Origin: Actinomycetota bacterium
GTDB lineage: Bacteria; Cyanobacteriota; Vampirovibrionia; Obscuribacterales; Obscuribacteraceae
Assembly: GCA_903970355.1 (NCBI GenBank)
Contig: CAJCIF010000304.1
Location: forward strand, 1-9,878
Reading direction: 5' to 3'
Length of the DNA: 9,878 bases
Shown here piece after piece: positions 5,778 through 9,878 of this stretch. Positions within the stretch are counted from its first letter, which is position 1. Each line of letters begins with the position of its first letter. The notes under the pieces were generated by a model. That model worked only from the letters and a program-made list of their open reading frames with translations. It ran no database searches and was not told the DNA's origin. A program made the position numbers and the translations under genes.

Positions 5778-7745
5778 TCAACTTCCTTTGAGCCAGTAGC
5801 GCACGTTTGCGACAACAACATCGCGGTGGCTCAGCAGAGCCAACTTGATAAATAGCCCGGTGTTGCCGTGCAGGATGCCCTGCCACCAGTGACTAGTAAC
5901 GAATTCCGGAATCACTACTGTAACGCGTTCATCAGGATGTGCCTTCAACTCGTTATCTACAAATGCCGTTATTGGCGCTATCAGCGATCGATAAGGTGAA
6001 TCGAGAATGACGAGTTCCACACCGGGCTCATACTTTTCCCAAGCTGCCTTCAGTATCGGTATGTTTTCAGGATGTATCCCTACGGAAACAGCTACGCAAT
6101 GAGGGCTAATAGACTTGGCATAATCGAGAGCTAGCAAAGATCCGGCGTGAACGCTCTGAACCAAAACGATCACTTTGTTTTTCGGCTTTGAGACCGTGTA
6201 GTTTTCGGGGCGGAGCAATTCCGCAATGCGCGTGTAATGTTGGTGGATTTTCTTAAACGTGAAGAAGAGAGCTATCATCACGATAATTACAAACCATGCG
6301 CCTTCTAAGAATTTTTCAGCAACAATATCCATTACCACGATAAAGCAAGCGACAGCGCCTAACCCATTGATAACGGCTTTCCAATGCCAATTTTTACTTT
6401 TCACTCTGAACCAGTGCCGCACCATTCCTGTTTGAGACATCGTAAAGGCTACAAATACGCCGATCGCAAAAAATGGAATAAGAGCATCAACACTGCCCTT
6501 TTCTAGGATGATAAGAAACGAGGAAAATATGCCAAGAAGAAATATGCCGTTATTGAAAGCGAGCCGATCTCCCAGGGCCGTTAATTGTCTTGGCAAATAA
6601 CCGTCTTGGGCAAGAATTGATGCTAGGCGCGGAAAGCCGGCAAAACTTGTTTGAGCAGCCACGATCAATATAAGGGCGGTGGAGAATTGCGTAAGTAAGT
6701 AAGCCCAGCTAAATGGCCCGTCCTTTCCAAAGACTGTACCAGAGACTTGGTCTATCACCGATGGTGCCGTGATGCCATTGCTTTCCCAATAGACGATGTG
6801 GAAGTTGACGGCCAGCCACGAAACACCCATGAATATCGTGCCGAGAATAAACGCCATCCAAACGAGAGTTATAGCTGCGTTTTTGGAGCGAGGTTCTTTG
6901 AAGGATGGTATGCCATTACTGACTGCTTCCGTTCCTGTCATTGCTGAACAACCGTTGGCAAAAGCTCGAAGCAGCACAACCATGCTGAAGGCATCGATAA
7001 CCTTCTGAGCGCCAATAATATGTGAAGGAACAACTTGGTTAGCAAACTCTTTGTGAAAGTGCCAGCCAAAGAGGGGACCGAGTAGCCCAACTATTATCAT
7101 GAGATAACACATAGCAATAAAGGTATAAACTGGAATCGCAAAGAGGTTGCCGGATTCCTTTAGACCTCTTAAATTAGCCAATGTAATCAGACCTATTGCC
7201 AGACAACAATAAAGCACTAGATGATGCTCGATTCTCAGCACTGAAAATAGAGGGACGTCTTTCAAGTTCTGGAGACCGGCAGCTACCGATACCGAAACAG
7301 TAAGAACATAATCAATTAGAAGAGCTCCAGCAGCAATAAGTCCCGGAGTCTCGCCGAGATTGTCCTTCGAAACAATGTAGGAGCCACCGCCATTGGTGTA
7401 TGTAATAATAGTCTGCCAGTAAGATGCAGCAACAATCACCAAAAGCCCCAAGATGATCCAAGAAATGGTCATCATATAGCGGGCGTAAAGGTCTGCATGT
7501 TGAGGAAGCCAGAGACCTGCGCCACAAAGAACTAGAAGAATAGCCTGGTTTCCGTATGCAACAGATGAAATGGCATCAGAACAAAAGATGGGCAAAGCGA
7601 GTACTTTGCGCAGAAGTGTGTCTTCGTTTTGAGTGCTCTCTAAAGGCTGCCCGAATACGGCCCGGCGAATTACTTTCGTAATCTCTTGATTATGCTCAGA
7701 CTGCTTTCCGCTCTCTTCCGGATCTGGAACCTCTGTTATAGTCAT
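5778..7745 (-). CDS. APC-superfamily permease, KimA-type potassium importer
   Basis: A 655-residue inner-membrane transporter. After a ~45-residue polar N-terminus come about twelve hydrophobic segments (~47-500), then a soluble C-terminal domain (~515-655) with alternating strands and helices as in UspA-like folds (KVIVLVQSVHAGSLLALDYA). This matches KimA/YdaO, a proton-coupled high-affinity K+ importer of ~607 residues whose C-terminal domain binds cyclic di-AMP. Matching landmarks are CSDAISSVAYG (55-65; Asp57 and Tyr64 have the spacing of the K+-site residues of KimA), TNGGGSYIVSKDNLGE (117-132), GLIAAGALLIDYVLTVSVSV (135-154), NLRGLKESG (191-199) and MTGTEAVSNGIPSFKEP (269-285). GGAG lies 5 bases before the ATG. 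Amino-acid permeases of the same superfamily are the alternative, but the GGG-YIVSK and C-terminal domain favour KimA. The predicted leader is short, about 20 bases, leaving no room for a cyclic di-AMP riboswitch. Confidence 0.85.
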   Translation of the reverse strand: MTITEVPDPEESGKQSEHNQEITKVIRRAVFGQPLESTQNEDTLLRKVLALPIFCSDAISSVAYGNQAILLVLCGAGLWLPQHADLYARYMMTISWIILGLLVIVAASYWQTIITYTNGGGSYIVSKDNLGETPGLIAAGALLIDYVLTVSVSVAAGLQNLKDVPLFSVLRIEHHLVLYCCLAIGLITLANLRGLKESGNLFAIPVYTFIAMCYLMIIVGLLGPLFGWHFHKEFANQVVPSHIIGAQKVIDAFSMVVLLRAFANGCSAMTGTEAVSNGIPSFKEPRSKNAAITLVWMAFILGTIFMGVSWLAVNFHIVYWESNGITAPSVIDQVSGTVFGKDGPFSWAYLLTQFSTALILIVAAQTSFAGFPRLASILAQDGYLPRQLTALGDRLAFNNGIFLLGIFSSFLIILEKGSVDALIPFFAIGVFVAFTMSQTGMVRHWFRVKSKNWHWKAVINGLGAVACFIVVMDIVAEKFLEGAWFVIIVMIALFFTFKKIHQHYTRIAELLRPENYTVSKPKNKVIVLVQSVHAGSLLALDYAKSISPHCVAVSVGIHPENIPILKAAWEKYEPGVELVILDSPYRSLIAPITAFVDNELKAHPDERVTVVIPEFVTSHWWQGILHGNTGLFIKLALLSHRDVVVANVRYWLKGS

Positions 7746-7770
7746 GCCTTCTCCGAGCTTCTGAGTAGTA

Positions 7771-7798
7771 ATTTGATCCTAATGTTATCGCTTGTCAA
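7771..7798 (-). promoter_or_regulatory. Predicted promoter of the KimA-like permease gene
   Basis: On the minus strand a perfect TTGACA (7793-7798) is followed after 16 bases by TCAAAT (7771-7776), which matches the -10 consensus at four of six positions. Transcription would start near 7764, about 19 bases before the ATG at 7745. It lies back to back with the predicted promoter of the outer-membrane gene. Confidence 0.45.
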
Positions 7799-7831
7799 AG
7801 GCTATCATTAGTGGCACTTAGAGAGCGATTC

Positions 7832-7861
7832 TTGATACAAAATTGATCCCGTGTTTAATAT
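7832..7861 (+). promoter_or_regulatory. Predicted promoter of the outer-membrane protein gene
   Basis: TTGATA (7832-7837, five of six matches) is followed after 18 bases by TAATAT (7856-7861, four of six). Transcription would start near 7868, giving a leader of about 38 bases before the start codon. TATAGT (7859-7864) overlaps and could serve as an alternative -10. Confidence 0.4.
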
Positions 7862-7905
7862 AGTAACCTACGTACTGAACAATCTCTATCTTGTCTTGGC
7901 AGGTG

Positions 7906-8772
7906 ATGTTGGAAAGACGTGAACTTATTCATAGTCTTTATGCCGCTGGGGCCTTGTTCGCATGCCTGATTATTATTGCTTTTCCCTTGTTTGCTCAGGC
8001 TCTCGAAAAGACAGATGATATCGACACGAACCGTCCCAGTTTCACAGATTCACCGTTGGTGGTGCCAAAGTTTTCATTGCAGCTAGAAAATGGAACGCAA
8101 TATCAACATTTACAGCACGGAGGCAACTACTGGGATGCCTCTGAAACAGAAGTTCGTTTTGGATTGACGGATAAAACCGAATTTCAAATGTTTGTGCCTA
8201 ACTTTGCTCTTTTACGGACAGCCGGGCCAGGTGCCATTGCAAGCACAGGGAGATCAACCTCAGTTTCTACTTCATCTCTGTCCGAAACTTTGCACGCAGG
8301 TGTTTCCGATCTCGCTGAAATTGGCTTGAAGAGACAATTGAAGCCGATTCTAAAAGATATGAACATCGCCCTGATTGCTGGGGTGTCGCCACCAACTGGT
8401 TCAAGATTTCTATCTGGAACTGGCACACAAGGTGTATTTCGAATGCCCTGGACTAAGCCACTCAATGCGCATTGGACTATTTGTGGAATGCCATCTTTCA
8501 TCCTTTTAAACCAAGCGAGAAATTCACAGTATCAGCAAACCGCAATGCTTTGCAGATCGATCGGGACAAGAACAACGCTCTTTACTGAATACGCTGGGTT
8601 TTATACTCGCAAGGAATTTCCAGTGAATTTCATCCACTTTGGTGTCGTGCGAAAGCTGGATCGAACAAGGCAGCTCGACATCCACTTTGGATTTGGCTTG
8701 AACAAGAGTGCGCCGGCGGCGTTCGTAGGCGTAGGCTATTCCTTTCGCTTCGACCATTTCCCGAAGCTCTAG
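7906..8772 (+). CDS. Outer-membrane beta-barrel protein (MetA-pathway / transporter-like)
   Basis: An exported protein of 288 residues. The N-terminus has basic residues (MLERRELIHS), a hydrophobic core (~11-29) and an AQA cleavage motif (30-32), so the mature protein probably begins LEKTDDIDTNRPSFTDSPLV. That IDTNRPSFTDSP opening, followed by a strand running into ENGTQYQH, is typical of the 'transporter' family once named for the meta-pathway of phenol degradation (PF13557-like). The remainder alternates amphipathic strands and ends in GVGYSFRFDHF, a barrel-closing strand. Substrate unknown. AGGTGAT (7901-7907) resembles the 3' half of a full Shine-Dalgarno; it suits a TTG at 7909 slightly better than the ATG at 7906, a difference of one residue, while the frame stays open to a TTG at 7891. 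It is divergent from the KimA-like permease and may share control with it. Confidence 0.8.
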   Translation: MLERRELIHSLYAAGALFACLIIIAFPLFAQALEKTDDIDTNRPSFTDSPLVVPKFSLQLENGTQYQHLQHGGNYWDASETEVRFGLTDKTEFQMFVPNFALLRTAGPGAIASTGRSTSVSTSSLSETLHAGVSDLAEIGLKRQLKPILKDMNIALIAGVSPPTGSRFLSGTGTQGVFRMPWTKPLNAHWTICGMPSFILLNQARNSQYQQTAMLCRSIGTRTTLFTEYAGFYTRKEFPVNFIHFGVVRKLDRTRQLDIHFGFGLNKSAPAAFVGVGYSFRFDHFPKL

Positions 8773-9110
8773 GTGCACGAGATTAGGACCTAACGCGAAT
8801 TCGCAGCAAACATGAGCTAACCTCATCTATCTAATCGCTATACTCCGTGAACGTAAATAAAAAGGTTTCCTTCACAATTCTTGGGATGACAGGGCTTCTC
8901 TTTTCACGCTACGTACTAGTATGTCCCTTATCACTTTACATCACCCGGAATCATTCTCTCTTTAACTGAACTCTTTTCTCTTTTAGTTATTTGCATACCC
9001 AGGCTTCCACAGCTCTCTACAAGGCGATATCAAGGGTATTGTTTGTGCGAGTTCGTGCGAATAGTTGTTCGGCGCTCGAGCTTAATCTGTTCCCTACACA
9101 GGAGGAAAAC
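8773..9110 (+). other. Long non-coding gap and leader before the 9111 gene
   Basis: No gene is seen in these 338 bases. Three small palindromes sit just after the outer-membrane gene: TTAGGACCTAA (8783-8793), GCGAATTCGC (8795-8804) and ATGAG-CTAAC-CTCAT (8812-8826). None is followed by a T-run. A pyrimidine-rich stretch (about 8951-8985) and a GTGCGA repeat (about 9044-9060) follow. The frame of the next gene is open upstream to 8991, but that part has no ribosome-binding site and is read here as leader. The promoter of the 9111 gene must lie here; no strong -35/-10 pair was found. Confidence 0.45.
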
Positions 9111-9557
9111 ATGGTGTACTGCCACGACTTGAAAGACTTTGGACTGAAAGTACAGATTGATGCTTCGCCCTCAAGTTTTGGGTGCACCATCATCGATTCT
9201 CTCAACCGAGCACAGTTCAGTGTCTCGCAAGGAAGACCAGCAAGTGCGAATGACTCTACAAGAGAAGGTCGATTTGCAAACAACGATGCAATCGAGAAGC
9301 TATGCAGGAGCATCAATAGTTGGTTGAGGACTTATCTTCATCGTCCCCAACTTTCTGATGTGCTCACGTTACAGGTGATCAGAAGTTGTTTCCTCAACGG
9401 CTCTCCACTGCCTGCAGATACTCCCTGGTATCTACAGAACGGAGAAGTGAGAGAAACAGGCGAAGAAACACCTTTGGAAGGACTGACCATCTTTCCTGAT
9501 GATGTCGTCGATCTGCTAGCCCTGGGGGGACGACGCGTTGCTTCCGGTGCGAGATGA
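9111..9557 (+). CDS. Hypothetical protein, 148 residues
   Basis: No family recognised. The start at 9111 is well supported by a perfect AGGAGG (9100-9105) 5 bases before the ATG; the same frame extends upstream to an ATG at 8991 that has no such site. The protein looks soluble, without a signal peptide or membrane helix. It has three parts. The N-terminal ~45 residues are beta-prone (FGLKVQIDASPSSFGCTIID). A polar loop (~40-55) then leads into a helical middle (NDAIEKLCRSINSWLRTYL). The acidic C-terminal region is ETGEETPLEGLTIFPDDVVD followed by LLALGGRR. The three Cys at 4, 25 and 66 and a fourth near 94 show no zinc-site spacing. A structured region lies directly downstream. Confidence 0.65.
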   Translation: MVYCHDLKDFGLKVQIDASPSSFGCTIIDSLNRAQFSVSQGRPASANDSTREGRFANNDAIEKLCRSINSWLRTYLHRPQLSDVLTLQVIRSCFLNGSPLPADTPWYLQNGEVRETGEETPLEGLTIFPDDVVDLLALGGRRVASGAR

Positions 9558-9589
9558 CGTTTTCTACTTGCCATAACTAGCAAAACCGT

Positions 9590-9628
9590 GGGAACGCAAA
9601 GGCACGCTCATTGCTTGCCTTTGCGCCC
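9590..9628. repeat. Perfect 10-bp inverted repeat downstream of the 9111 gene
   Basis: CGCAAAGGCA (9595-9604) and TGCCTTTGCG (9616-9625) are exact inverse complements around an 11-base loop. GGG (9590-9592) and CCC (9626-9628) can extend the stem past a two-base AA bulge. It lies 37 bases after the stop codon at 9557. A transcription or processing end for that gene is the simplest role, but no T-run follows on either strand, so it is not a standard intrinsic terminator. Confidence 0.6.
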
Positions 9629-9633
9629 GCGAC

Positions 9634-9660
9634 GATGCGTGAGCAATTTCGAAGCGCATC
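9634..9660. repeat. Second hairpin, loop complementary to the first
   Basis: GATGCG (9634-9639) pairs with CGCATC (9655-9660) around a 15-base loop. Within that loop AGCAAT (9642-9647) is complementary to ATTGCT (9610-9615) in the loop of the preceding hairpin, so the two could form a loop-loop contact in RNA. Six complementary bases may be chance. Confidence 0.4.
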
Positions 9661-9701
9661 TTTCGCACCAGCAGCAACACCACTTTTTATTTTGAGAAGT
9701 T

Positions 9702-9717
9702 CATATTATATAATATG
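9702..9717. promoter_or_regulatory. 16-bp AT-rich palindrome with a -10 box on both strands
   Basis: CATATTATATAATATG is a perfect 16-bp palindrome. It holds TATAAT at 9709-9714 on the plus strand and, by symmetry, at 9705-9710 on the minus strand. On the minus strand a CAGACA (9728-9733) sits 17 bases away, four of six matches to the -35 consensus. No good plus-strand -35 was found. It may be a two-way promoter, a regulator binding site or an easily melted palindrome. Confidence 0.4.
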
Positions 9718-9734
9718 GTAGAAATAATGTCTGT

Positions 9735-9755
9735 GTAGGGCGGCTTCAGCCGCCC
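9735..9755 (+). repeat. REP-like hairpin with GTAG head
   Basis: GTAG (9735-9738) leads straight into GGCGGC-TTCA-GCCGCC, a perfect GC-rich stem (GGGCGGC 9738-9744 with GCCGCCC 9749-9755) with a four-base loop. A GTAG tetranucleotide at the foot of a GC-rich palindrome is the hallmark of bacterial REP elements moved by REP-associated tyrosine transposases. There is no T-run after it, which argues against an intrinsic terminator. Only one copy is in the window, so its repeat nature is not shown here. Confidence 0.5.
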
Positions 9756-9793
9756 GTTGAACCAATTTCAATTCAACGTATCCCGATATATCG
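9755..9793. repeat. Two adjoining palindromes after the REP-like hairpin
   Basis: CGTTGAA (9755-9761) pairs exactly with TTCAACG (9772-9778) around a 10-base loop; its first C is also the last base of the REP-like stem. CGATATATCG (9784-9793) is a perfect 10-bp palindrome six bases further on. Both are short, but their contiguity suggests one structured unit. Confidence 0.4.
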
Positions 9794-9849
9794 AAGTCAG
9801 CAAATCTACGAACGCTTGCGAACGTTTTCACTGGAACCAGGCTTCCATA

Positions 9850-9869
9850 CGACGGCACAACAGCCGTCG
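9850..9869. repeat. 7-bp hairpin at the right edge
   Basis: CGACGGC (9850-9856) pairs exactly with GCCGTCG (9863-9869) around ACAACA. What follows is cut by the window edge after nine bases, so whether a T-run or further structure comes next is unknown. Confidence 0.4.
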
Positions 9870-9878
9870 GAGCACTGG

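Noticed and set aside
8991..9110. A 40-residue N-terminal extension of the 9111 gene from ATG 8991
   Set aside because: No ribosome-binding site precedes 8991, while a perfect AGGAGG sits 5 bases before ATG 9111.
9738..9755. GGGCGGC-TTCA-GCCGCCC as an intrinsic terminator
   Set aside because: The stem is ideal but neither strand has a T-run after it; the GTAG head fits a REP-type element better.
9756..9777. Integron attC-like motifs: GTTGAAC (GTTRRRY) and ATTCAAC (RYYYAAC)
   Set aside because: The two motifs occur in the wrong order and only about 8 bases apart; no partner core site is found at the usual attC distance on either side.
9706..9876. A minus-strand frame entering from the right edge and open for 56 codons to a TAA at 9706-9708
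   Set aside because: The plus-strand frames over much of the same stretch are open too, the frame runs through the REP-like palindrome and the AT palindrome, and no motif is recognised. It could be the end of a real gene, but the window gives no way to support it.

Overview
This window reads as an ordinary chromosomal stretch of a diderm (outer-membrane-bearing) bacterium. GC content is moderate, roughly 45-50% by eye. The diderm assignment rests on a secreted beta-barrel-type protein at 7906-8772 and a UDP-ManNAc-forming epimerase; most genes have AGGAG-type Shine-Dalgarno sites. The mix of a DUF4388-like tail-anchored protein, a KimA-like permease and several small unrecognised proteins would fit a non-photosynthetic cyanobacterial relative (Obscuribacterales / Melainabacteria), but this is a guess from gene style, not from a marker gene.

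Layout. Positions 1-549 (minus) hold the N-terminal 183 residues of an unrecognised secreted protein that runs off the left edge. A 550-base stretch without a convincing gene follows. A 101-residue orphan (1101-1406, plus) converges on a DUF4388/PATAN-like protein with a C-terminal membrane anchor (1416-2045, minus). Divergent from that is a plus-strand run: wecB (UDP-GlcNAc 2-epimerase), an acyl-CoA dehydrogenase and xpt (xanthine phosphoribosyltransferase). These are closely spaced (58 and 23 bases) and probably co-transcribed, although their functions are unrelated: envelope sugar supply, acyl-CoA oxidation and purine salvage. xpt ends 2 bases from the end of a convergent 154-residue hydrophilic orphan (5140-5604, minus). 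Upstream of that orphan, on the same strand, lies a 655-residue APC-superfamily permease of the KimA potassium-importer type (5778-7745). Divergent from it, across a short two-way promoter region, is the outer-membrane protein (7906-8772, plus). A 338-base leader-like gap then precedes another orphan (9111-9557, plus).

The last 320 bases are the least ordinary part. They contain no convincing gene but are dense in perfect inverted repeats: a 10-bp stem, a 6-bp stem whose loop can pair with the first loop, a 16-bp AT palindrome carrying a perfect TATAAT on both strands, a GTAG-headed REP-like hairpin, and three more palindromes up to the right edge. This could be a structured RNA, a REP/RAYT-type element, or the border of a mobile element cut by the window.

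I see no CRISPR array, tRNA, rRNA, transposase, integrase or recognised defence system. Apart from the terminal hairpin cluster, the points most worth a second look are the altered PRPP loop of Xpt, the three orphan small proteins, and the probably near-leaderless start of wecB.
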